Part shown: positions 56,814-64,000 of the stretch, in pieces
How positions within the stretch are numbered: the stretch's first letter is position 1
Layout of the letters: each line of letters opens with the position of its first letter
DNA from: Bacillus albus
Lineage (GTDB): Bacteria; Bacillota; Bacilli; Bacillales; Bacillaceae_G
DNA length: 64,000 nucleotides
Reading direction: 5' to 3'
Assembly (NCBI RefSeq): GCF_001884185.1
Contig: NZ_MAOE01000121.1
Span: forward strand, 62,001 to 126,000
Program-made: the position numbers and the translations under genes
Notes under the pieces: model-generated
Database searches by the model: none
The model's input: only the letters and a program-made list of their open reading frames with translations
What the model was told of the DNA's origin: nothing

Positions 56814-57191
56814 TTAATATCTTTTTGATAAAACAACAAATGAGATAAAGACGGTACTCATCGTAAGTGCCATTAGTATGTTCAATAGTTCAGTAGCAGA
56901 TAGTGTAAGTATTTTTAAGTTTAAGCCGAAAGAGAAAAGAAGATAATACGCTATTAATGCAAAAAAGCTGAAGAACATTCCTTTATAACGAATGAGTTTC
57001 ATTCGTTCGTCTTTTTCTTTAAATTGTGGGTGCAAGTAACTTAGGCAAAAACTTATAATCATCATCCCAAGCAATGGATACGTTATAGCTGGCGGTGCAG
57101 AATGCGTCATTATACCTGTTAATATCATAAATCCACTCATGAATAGAAAAATAATCCCCATAATTACGAAGTACTTTTGTGAATAGTTCAC
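56814..57191 (-). CDS. Membrane protein, 125 residues, in an XRE operon
   Basis: Four membrane helices with the cytosolic loop HPQFKEKDERMKLIRYKGMFFSFF. GTG start after GGGAGGAG. It is tightly coupled to the XRE gene two bases upstream. The pair resembles the DUF2178/YozG arrangement; the label is tentative. Confidence 0.75.
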   Translation of the reverse strand: MNYSQKYFVIMGIIFLFMSGFMILTGIMTHSAPPAITYPLLGMMIISFCLSYLHPQFKEKDERMKLIRYKGMFFSFFALIAYYLLFSFGLNLKILTLSATELLNILMALTMSTVFISFVVLSKRY

Positions 57192-57193
57192 CT

Positions 57194-57403
57194 TTACTCC
57201 TCCCCTTCTTTTCCTTCATAAATAAATACATGTTCTATCGTCGTTTGAAATGTTTTCGCGATTTCAAATGCTAACGGAAGTGATGGATCGTATTTTCCCT
57301 TTTCAATTGAAATGATGGTTTGTCTGGAAACTCCAAGTTTCTCAGCCAATTTTTCTTGAGATAGTCCAAACTTTTTTCGGTATTCGACCATTTTATTTTC
57401 CAA
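57194..57403 (-). CDS. XRE-family regulator (YozG-like)
   Basis: 69 residues, almost only a helix-turn-helix (VEYRKKFGLSQEKLAEKLGVSRQTIISIEKGKYDPSLPLAFEIAKTF). First gene of a three-gene operon with two membrane proteins. A GTAAAG/CTTTAC inverted repeat within its own promoter suggests autorepression. Confidence 0.9.
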   Translation of the reverse strand: MENKMVEYRKKFGLSQEKLAEKLGVSRQTIISIEKGKYDPSLPLAFEIAKTFQTTIEHVFIYEGKEGEE

Positions 57404-57431
57404 GGAAATTTCTCCCTCCTCCCTTATACCG

Positions 57432-57461
57432 AGTATATATGTAAAGGGTGCTTTACGTCAA
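57432..57461 (-). promoter_or_regulatory. Promoter and likely operator of the XRE operon
   Basis: Minus strand: TTGACG (57461-57456), an 18-base spacer and TATACT (57437-57432). The spacer holds GTAAAG-CACC-CTTTAC (57441-57456), a 6-bp inverted repeat, with another GTAAAG upstream (57467-57472). Confidence 0.7.
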
Positions 57462-58229
57462 GTTTCCTTTACATCCGTTTTGTTCATTCTTCACTCTATT
57501 TATATAGAAGAAACTTTTTCATTTTCAGCACGTCTAGTTTGAAATGAAACGCGGAACACTGTAAGTAACCGTTACTATATCTCCTCCTCTCTTTTTTTAA
57601 AATTTAATATCTCCATATTTGTTTTATCCTTTTAAAATATTTCATTCATCTCTTTATTCCACGAAATACGTTACTCGTTTTACGGTGTTTTTCGTCATAT
57701 TTATAGAAACTAACTGTTTATGAAGCATTTTTTATGTTTAGCAACTTTTTTTGTAGAAATCCTTCACTTTCCTTTCGATATTTAACACTATCTAAATAAA
57801 GTTTACGATAAATTCATAATTTTTTATTTTTTATACTATATTCCGTTATATTGTTGTATAATATCAATGAAAGCGCTTATTATTTCAATATACATAATTC
57901 GAACTCATTTTTATCGAAACATTCTAACTATTATACTTATATTTACATGTAACAATTTTAGTTATTTGTATAGGTATACCAAATATATCCACCCCATTTT
58001 TCTGTAAAATTACTTTATAACATGAAAGATTAACTTGGGTGATAAGTTATTGTGAATGTTTTTTTACAAAACAGATAAGTAATAGTGTTTGGTATTATGT
58101 AAATTATTGTAATAACATAAGAGTAAAGAAAAACATTTACATTGATTATTGGTTCATCAATTATTGAAAAGAGCAAAATGCACCTTTTTGTATGGAAAAA
58201 GGATTATATGCATTGGGAGGTTTAAACAA
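57462..58229. other. Long gene-free leader upstream of odhA
   Basis: Gene-free and very AT-rich from the XRE promoter to the odhA ATG. It contains TATAAT (57857-57862) directly before a cre site and an imperfect inverted repeat centred near 57974 (ATTTG...CAAAT). No ORF with a ribosome binding site is convincing. The transcript leader to odhA would be about 350 bases. Confidence 0.6.
57857..57880 (+). promoter_or_regulatory. odhA promoter -10 with a CcpA cre site
   Basis: TATAAT at 57857-57862 followed by ATGAAAGCGCTTAT at 57867-57880, matching WTGAAARCGYTTWN without mismatch. Its place over the start site predicts repression by CcpA, as known for B. subtilis odhAB. No consensus -35. Confidence 0.8.
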
Positions 58230-61097
58230 ATGACGAGGAAGAATACAACGACAAACCCTTGGGCCAAGTTCCATGGTCCGAACCTTGGTTATGTTATTGA
58301 ACAGTATGATCTTTACGTAACTGGAGCAGGTTCTGTTGATCCGGAATTACAAGAGCTTTTTGAAATTTTTGGAGCTCCTTCGTTTCAAGATGATGTCGTA
58401 ACAGGGGACAACACAGCAACACATTTTTCTCCTCAAAACACAGGTAACATTGAAAAGATTCTTAAAGTCGTTCAGCTTGTTGAACAGATTCGTTCTTTCG
58501 GGCATACGTTGGCTCACATCAATCCGATGGAGGATGCTGCAAATGGACAATCTCTTCTTGAGAAAGCAATGAACGAACTGAGCGATGCTGATTTGAAAGC
58601 GATTCCAGCTAAGACAGTATGGCAAGATGCACCAGAAGGTATTCACACTGCACTTGATGTAATTCATAGATTAAAAGAAGTGTATACACAATCTTTAGCT
58701 TATGAATTTTCTCATATACAAGATAGTGAAGAACGCGCGTGGTTGCATCAAATGGTGGAATCAAATTCATTGCGTCAACCACTATCAAATAAAAAACGAA
58801 CTGCTCTTTTAAAACGTTTAACAGCTGTTGAAGGTTTCGAGCAATTCTTGCATAAAACATTCGTTGGGCAAAAGCGTTTCTCTATCGAGGGCGTTGATAT
58901 GCTTGTACCTGTTCTAGATGAAATTGTTCTAGAAGGTGCTAAAAATGGCGTAGAAGATGTCATGATTGGTATGGCTCACCGCGGTCGCCTAAGCGTACTT
59001 GCACACGTATTAGAAAAACCATATAGTCACATGTTTGCTGAATTCAAACATGCAAAAATAGAAGGCGCAGTAGCTAATTCTGGCTGGACTGGCGACGTAA
59101 AATACCATTTAGGTAGAGAACAAGTCGTTAGTAACGAAGAAGTTAGCACTCGCGTTACATTAGCAAATAACCCAAGTCACCTTGAGTTCGTTAACCCTGT
59201 TGTGGAAGGTTTCGCACGTGCGGCTCAAGAAAATCGTAAAAAATCTGGTCTTCCAGAACAAGATACTTCAAAATCATTCGTAATTTTAGTTCATGGTGAT
59301 GCTGCATTCCCTGGTCAAGGTATTGTATCTGAAACGTTGAACTTAAGCAGATTAAACGCGTACCAAACGGGCGGCACAATTCATGTTATCGCAAACAATG
59401 CAGTTGGTTTTACGACTGATAGCTATGATTCTCGTTCTACGAAATATTCAAGTGACCTTGCAAAAGGTTTCGATATTCCGATTGTTCACGTAAACGCTGA
59501 TGATCCGGAAGCTTGTCTTGCAGCTGCTAATCTTGCGATTCAATATCGTACATTGTTCAAAAAAGATTTCTTAATCGACTTAATTGGTTACCGCCGCTAC
59601 GGTCATAACGAAATGGATGACCCAGCAGTTACACAACCACAAGTGTATAAAAAGATTAAAAATCACCCAACTGTAAGAGCAATTTATGCAGATCAATTAC
59701 AAGCTGCTGGTGTTCTAAATGCAGATGAGGTTGAAACAATTACACAGTTTACGCAAGAACAATTAAAGTCTGACTATGCACAAGTACCACCAGCTGATAC
59801 GAGCGATGCAACAATTCACGTTAAAGTGCCAGATGTTGTTGCAAAGGGCATTCAGTCAATTGATACTGGTGTTGAGCTTGACTCACTTCGTGCAATTAAT
59901 GAAGGTCTACTATCTTGGCCAGAAGGCTTTAACGTATATCCGAAAGTTAAGAAAATTCTTGAACGCCGTAAAGATGCTCTTGAAGAGAACGGGAAAATTG
60001 AATGGGCACTTGCTGAGTCATTAGCATTCGCTTCTATTTTACAAGAAGGTACGCCAATTCGTTTAACTGGTCAAGATTCACAGCGTGGTACATTCGCGCA
60101 CCGTCATATCGTATTACACGATACTGATACAAATGAAACATATTCACCATTACATCGCTTACCAAACATTAACGCTTCATTCTCTGTTCATAACAGTCCG
60201 TTATCAGAAGCTGCTGTTGTTGGTTACGAGTATGGTTATAACGTATTCGCTCCAGAAACGCTTGTTATGTGGGAAGCGCAATATGGTGACTTCTCAAATA
60301 CTGCGCAAGCATTATTTGATCAATATGTTTCAGCAGGAAGAGCAAAATGGGGTCAAAAATCTGGTTTAGTTCTTCTATTACCACACGGTTATGAAGGTCA
60401 AGGACCAGAGCACTCTAGTGCACGTCCAGAGCGATTCTTACAGTTAGCTGCTGAGAATAACTGGACAGTTGCAAACTTAACGAGTGCGGCACAATACTTC
60501 CATATTTTACGTCGTCAAGCATCTATCTTAGGAACAGAAGCTGTTCGACCATTAGTACTGATGACGCCGAAGAGTTTATTACGTCACCCACTTACTCTTT
60601 CAACTGCTAGTCAGTTAAGCGAAGGACGTTTCCAACCTGCTCTAGAACAAGAAAACCTTGGCACGAAACCAAACAAAGTAAAACGTCTTGTTTTAAGCAC
60701 AGGTAAAATGGCGATTGACTTAGCAGCAGAAATCGAGTCTGGTAAACATGACTACAACTTAGATGAAGTTCATGTCGTTCGTATTGAACAGCTGTACCCA
60801 TTCCCTGCTGAGAAAATTCAATCTATTATTAAACGCTTTAAAAACTTAGAAGAAATTATTTGGGTTCAAGAAGAACCTCGTAATATGGGCGCATGGCATT
60901 ACATGGCTCCAATTCTGTTCGAACTAGCTGGAGATAAAGTGAAAACAGGTTATATTGGACGCCCAGATCGCTCTAGCCCATCTGGTGGCGATCCATTCGC
61001 TCACAAAGCTGAGCAAGAACTAATTGTTTCACACGCTTTAGATGTGAAGTATAACTTCCGTCAAGATAAACAAGAAATTGAAGTTTTCAGCAACTAA
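58230..61097 (+). CDS. odhA: 2-oxoglutarate dehydrogenase E1 component OdhA
   Basis: 955 residues from the ATG at 58230, after GGGAGG; B. subtilis OdhA is of similar length. It decarboxylates 2-oxoglutarate with thiamine diphosphate and loads the OdhB lipoyl group. Visible motifs: [38 protein letters not shown]...[10 protein letters not shown] (TPP site), [16 protein letters not shown], and the C-terminal transketolase half. First gene of odhAB in the TCA cycle. Confidence 0.96.
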   Translation: MTRKNTTTNPWAKFHGPNLGYVIEQYDLYVTGAGSVDPELQELFEIFGAPSFQDDVVTGDNTATHFSPQNTGNIEKILKVVQLVEQIRSFGHTLAHINPMEDAANGQSLLEKAMNELSDADLKAIPAKTVWQDAPEGIHTALDVIHRLKEVYTQSLAYEFSHIQDSEERAWLHQMVESNSLRQPLSNKKRTALLKRLTAVEGFEQFLHKTFVGQKRFSIEGVDMLVPVLDEIVLEGAKNGVEDVMIGMAHRGRLSVLAHVLEKPYSHMFAEFKHAKIEGAVANSGWTGDVKYHLGREQVVSNEEVSTRVTLANNPSHLEFVNPVVEGFARAAQENRKKSGLPEQDTSKSFVILVHGDAAFPGQGIVSETLNLSRLNAYQTGGTIHVIANNAVGFTTDSYDSRSTKYSSDLAKGFDIPIVHVNADDPEACLAAANLAIQYRTLFKKDFLIDLIGYRRYGHNEMDDPAVTQPQVYKKIKNHPTVRAIYADQLQAAGVLNADEVETITQFTQEQLKSDYAQVPPADTSDATIHVKVPDVVAKGIQSIDTGVELDSLRAINEGLLSWPEGFNVYPKVKKILERRKDALEENGKIEWALAESLAFASILQEGTPIRLTGQDSQRGTFAHRHIVLHDTDTNETYSPLHRLPNINASFSVHNSPLSEAAVVGYEYGYNVFAPETLVMWEAQYGDFSNTAQALFDQYVSAGRAKWGQKSGLVLLLPHGYEGQGPEHSSARPERFLQLAAENNWTVANLTSAAQYFHILRRQASILGTEAVRPLVLMTPKSLLRHPLTLSTASQLSEGRFQPALEQENLGTKPNKVKRLVLSTGKMAIDLAAEIESGKHDYNLDEVHVVRIEQLYPFPAEKIQSIIKRFKNLEEIIWVQEEPRNMGAWHYMAPILFELAGDKVKTGYIGRPDRSSPSGGDPFAHKAEQELIVSHALDVKYNFRQDKQEIEVFSN

Positions 61098-61126
61098 AAA
61101 GTTACAATGAAGGTTTCTAGCTTGTT

Positions 61127-61151
61127 CCCTGGGCAGAATATCTGCCCAGGG
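61127..61151 (+). other. Hairpin in the odhA-odhB gap
   Basis: A perfect 11-bp stem CCCTGGGCAGA / TCTGCCCAGGG with loop ATA. No T run follows, so it is unlikely to be a terminator; mRNA stabilisation or processing is inferred. Confidence 0.75.
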
Positions 61152-61231
61152 GGCAGGCTAACAAATGGAGATTACCGAAAACAAAAGAAGAAAAAACACA
61201 CCGTTAGGCAAATAAGGGGAGGACATTTAAA

Positions 61232-62491
61232 ATGATCGAAATTAAAGTACCTGAGCTTGCAGAATCTATTACTGAAGGAACTATCTCACAATGGCTTATC
61301 AACGTAGGCGACAAAGTTGAGAAAGGTGGCAGCGTTGTTGAGCTTGAAACTGATAAAGTCAATGTAGAAATCATTGCAGAAGATTCAGGTATTGTATCGA
61401 AGTTACTAGGCGAACCTGGGGATACAGTTGAAGTTGGCGCAACTATCGCAATTTTAGATGCAAACGGAGCACCAGTTGCAGTAAGTACACCTGCACCAGT
61501 GGCTGAGCAACCAAAACAAGAAACGGCTGAAGCACCGAAAGCTGCGGCACCAAATGCTGAGCAAACTGCAACTCTACAAGGTTTACCAAATACGAACCGT
61601 CCTATCGCATCACCAGCTGCTAGAAAAATGGCTCGTGAATTAGGAATCGACTTAAACGACGTACGTAGCACAGATCCACTTGGACGTGTGAGACCACACG
61701 ATGTACAAGCTCATGCTGCAGCACCAAAAGAAGCACCAGCTGCTCCAAAAAGTCCAGCTCCTGCTCCAGTTGCAAAAACGGAATTCGAAAAACCAGTTGA
61801 GCGCGTGAAAATGTCCCGCCGCCGTCAAACAATTGCAAAACGTCTTGTAGAAGTTCAACAAACATCTGCAATGTTAACAACATTTAACGAAGTTGATATG
61901 ACTGCAATCATGGAATTACGTAAAGAGCGTAAAGACGCTTTCGAGAAAAAACATGATGTACGTCTTGGCTTCATGTCATTCTTCACAAAAGCAGTTGTTG
62001 CAGCATTAAAACAATTCCCATTATTAAATGCTGAAATTCAAGGCGACGAGCTTATCATTAAAAAATTCTATGATATCGGTATTGCAGTAGCAGCTCCAGA
62101 TGGATTAGTTGTTCCAGTTGTACGCGATGCGAACCAATTAAACTTCGCTGAAATCGAAAGCGAAATTCGTGAATTAGGTAAAAAAGCACGTGACAACAAA
62201 CTTTCATTAAAAGAACTACAAGGTGGTACATTCACAATTACAAACGGTGGTGTGTTCGGTTCTCTAATGTCAACACCGATCCTAAACAGCCCACAAGTTG
62301 GTATTTTAGGAATGCACAAAATCCAAGTACGTCCTGTTGCAATTGATGCAGAACGTATGGAAAACCGTCCAATGATGTACATCGCTTTATCTTACGATCA
62401 CCGTATCGTTGATGGTAAAGAAGCGGTTAGCTTCCTTGTTGCTGTTAAAGATATGCTTGAAGATCCAAAATCATTATTATTAGAAGGTTGA
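61232..62491 (+). CDS. odhB: Dihydrolipoamide succinyltransferase OdhB
   Basis: 419 residues. N-terminal lipoyl domain with Lys42 in ETDKVNVEI. An Ala/Pro-rich linker, peripheral-subunit-binding domain ([17 protein letters not shown]..., about 124-160), second Ala/Pro linker, and catalytic domain with SYDHRIVDG (His390, Asp394). It forms the core of the 2-oxoglutarate dehydrogenase complex. GGGGAGG lies upstream. Confidence 0.96.
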   Translation: MIEIKVPELAESITEGTISQWLINVGDKVEKGGSVVELETDKVNVEIIAEDSGIVSKLLGEPGDTVEVGATIAILDANGAPVAVSTPAPVAEQPKQETAEAPKAAAPNAEQTATLQGLPNTNRPIASPAARKMARELGIDLNDVRSTDPLGRVRPHDVQAHAAAPKEAPAAPKSPAPAPVAKTEFEKPVERVKMSRRRQTIAKRLVEVQQTSAMLTTFNEVDMTAIMELRKERKDAFEKKHDVRLGFMSFFTKAVVAALKQFPLLNAEIQGDELIIKKFYDIGIAVAAPDGLVVPVVRDANQLNFAEIESEIRELGKKARDNKLSLKELQGGTFTITNGGVFGSLMSTPILNSPQVGILGMHKIQVRPVAIDAERMENRPMMYIALSYDHRIVDGKEAVSFLVAVKDMLEDPKSLLLEG

Positions 62492-62512
62492 TAGATTATT
62501 AATCTATTATAT

Positions 62513-62549
62513 AAAGGCTGTAGAATACATCATTCTACAGCCTTTTTTT
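62513..62549 (+). terminator. Terminator of odhAB
   Basis: AAAGGCTGTAGAAT / ATTCTACAGCC with TTTTTTTT. Confidence 0.93.
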
Positions 62550-62618
62550 TGCGTTCATATGGGACAAATCGCATGACATAAGCTAATAATGTATGCCTAT
62601 AACGTAAGGAGGATTAAA

Positions 62619-64000
62619 ATGAGTACCCTTCCAATTCATGCAAAACTTAAGGCAAATAAAGATACCTTCTTCCTCCCCGATTCAAACGGGGGTGTCTATT
62701 TTCGAAATAACGCCAGTTCATTTCGTATGGACGGTGACGGAATTTATAACTGGATTGAAAAATTAATGCCGATGTTTGACGGTAATTATTCTTTAGCAGA
62801 AATAACGGATGGTCTCCCTCTTCCCTATCAAAATCGTGTACTTGAAATTGGAGAGATTTTATATACAAATGGATTTGTCCGTGATGTAAGTCAAGATGCA
62901 CCTCATGAATTAAACAGCGCGTTACTCGACAGGTATGCTTCGCAAATTGAATTTCTAGAAGCAGATTCTCATTCAGGCGCTTTAAAATTCGAAACGTATC
63001 GTGCGGCAAATGTCCTTATAGTTGGTTCTGGAGATATGCTTACATCCTTAGTTTCTTCTTTATTAGAATCCGGATTACCTACCTTTCATTACCTTGTGAC
63101 AGATTATGAGGATACGAATTACGAACGCATTTATGAGCTAATAGCACTTGCACATGAAGTAGATGATACTGTACTTGTTCAAGAAATAGATACGACAATT
63201 GATCGTCCCCTTCATGAAGTGTTCGAGCCTTTCGACTGGATTTTGTACGTTTCTCAAAACGGAGATATTGAAGGTCTAAGAACCGTTCATACGATTTGTA
63301 GAGAAATAGGAAAGAATTTCATACCGGCCGTCTGTTTATCAACACTTGGCATAGCTGGCCCTGTCGTAACAGCGAATCGTGAAGAATGCTGGGAGTCCGC
63401 ATGGCATCGGCTACATGAAACAACTTTACAAAATGAACATTCATCAGCATCATTTTCACCAGTTACTTCTGCAATGTTAGCAAATATAATCGTTTTTGAA
63501 TTATTTAAACATGTTGCTGATGATTCACATCGGGAAAAGAATCCACAATTCTTTTTATTAAACTATGAAACACTCGAAGGAACATGGCATCCTTTTATAA
63601 AACATCCTCTCGCAACTGATGAAAGTTTTACAATTGATACGATAGAAAATCTTTCTGAACAACTTGAGCATCGGTCTAGCCAACATACTTCAACTGATTT
63701 ATTCCGTTTTTTCGATTCATTAACTTCTAAAGAAGCGGGTATATTCCATATATACGATGAACAAGATTTATATCAATTACCGTTATCACAATGCAATATA
63801 CAAATAGCTACACCACTATCAGATGGTCCTGCTGCCCTCCTGCCTCTTATGACTTGCGCTGGTTTAACTCATAATGAAGCGCGCCGAGAAGCTGGTTTAG
63901 CAGGAATTGAAACATACGTATCGGAAATTATGCACCGCCTTATTCCAGAACATACCGATATCGGTATTGGCGCTGGGGAAACGATGACAGAAGGTGTATA
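62619..64000 (+). CDS. Heterocyclic bacteriocin maturation protein (ocin_ThiF_like), 3' end missing
   Basis: 460 codons open to the window edge. It starts at ATG after AAGGAGG. The first 100 residues (LPIHAKLKANKDTFFLPDSNGGVYFRNNASSFRMDGDGIYNWIEKLMPMFDGNYSLAEITDGL) are a PqqD/RRE-like wing for leader-peptide binding. A ThiF/E1-like Rossmann segment follows (ANVLIVGSGDMLTSLVSSLLESGL). It matches what I know of TIGR03693, the putative thiazole-containing bacteriocin maturation protein of B. anthracis and B. cereus (heterocycloanthracin). A YcaO cyclodehydratase and dehydrogenase are expected further right. No precursor peptide rich in Cys-X-X is seen in this window, as expected for a distant locus. 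Confidence 0.82.
   Translation, partial: MSTLPIHAKLKANKDTFFLPDSNGGVYFRNNASSFRMDGDGIYNWIEKLMPMFDGNYSLAEITDGLPLPYQNRVLEIGEILYTNGFVRDVSQDAPHELNSALLDRYASQIEFLEADSHSGALKFETYRAANVLIVGSGDMLTSLVSSLLESGLPTFHYLVTDYEDTNYERIYELIALAHEVDDTVLVQEIDTTIDRPLHEVFEPFDWILYVSQNGDIEGLRTVHTICREIGKNFIPAVCLSTLGIAGPVVTANREECWESAWHRLHETTLQNEHSSASFSPVTSAMLANIIVFELFKHVADDSHREKNPQFFLLNYETLEGTWHPFIKHPLATDESFTIDTIENLSEQLEHRSSQHTSTDLFRFFDSLTSKEAGIFHIYDEQDLYQLPLSQCNIQIATPLSDGPAALLPLMTCAGLTHNEARREAGLAGIETYVSEIMHRLIPEHTDIGIGAGETMTEGV

Noticed and set aside
61204-61671. 155-residue minus-strand ORF opposite odhB
   Set aside because: Complement of the lipoyl domain and Ala/Pro linker, which gives a false Ser/Ala/Gly-rich frame.

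Overview
The window is chromosomal DNA of a Bacillus cereus group member (B. cereus, B. anthracis or B. thuringiensis type). The base composition is AT-rich and Gram-positive ribosome binding sites precede nearly every gene. Group markers are present: the sipW-tasA / calY / sinIR / inhA1 block, an IlsA-type NEAT-LRR protein, a class IV PHA locus (phaRBC/phaQPJ), two bcr1-type repeats, and a heterocycloanthracin-type maturation gene at the right edge. No insertion sequence, prophage, rRNA operon or CRISPR array is visible. It reads as conserved backbone.

Layout, left to right. 1-1740: truncated ilsA-like gene with two Fur boxes, a bcr1 repeat and a 39-residue ORF. 1859-9685: a minus-strand 2-aminoethylphosphonate operon (binding protein, ATPase, fused permease, phnX, phnW, a saccharopine-dehydrogenase-like gene, and a DeoR regulator last). 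9914-13153: two small proteins, a Trk/Ktr potassium channel subunit and an FAD oxidoreductase. 13208-17567: the PHA locus, phaRBC leftward and phaQPJ rightward. 17695-21487: an alpha/beta SASP, a second Ktr subunit, a yybP-ykoY (Mn2+) riboswitch ahead of a TerC protein, and an FNT channel. 21486-26402: a receiver-like protein, comC, lutABC and lutR. 26581-33824: a lipoprotein/response regulator/kinase operon, then a CdaR-type regulator with glcD and glcF. 34216-45811: a CAP-domain secreted protein, RluA synthase, MMPL transporter, PAP2 phosphatase, potABCD and an aldehyde dehydrogenase. 45983-53816: inhA1, sinI, sinR, calY, a DUF4047-type gene, tasA, sipW and a D,D-carboxypeptidase. 53972-57403: small proteins, tRNA-Val and a lipoprotein. 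57404-62549: a long leader with a cre site, then odhA and odhB. 62619-64000: the start of the bacteriocin maturation gene.

Functionally the window links carbon and phosphorus supply (2-AEP, lactate, glycolate, 2-oxoglutarate, PHA storage) with ion homeostasis and with the SinI/SinR biofilm switch. Candidate SinR operators (GTTCTYT type) lie upstream of sipW-tasA, the DUF4047 gene, calY and sinR itself.

Several true starts differ from the longest ORF. They are moved here by ribosome binding site and family length, including TTG starts for ilsA, sinI and two small genes, and a likely CTG start for lutR. Three short genes (39, 50 and 44 codons) were found by direct reading. No entirely new system can be proved from the sequence alone. 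The least-explained items are the right-edge maturation gene, the dehydrogenase coupled to phnW, the cREC-like protein, the paired hairpins inside phaRBC and the very long odhA leader.
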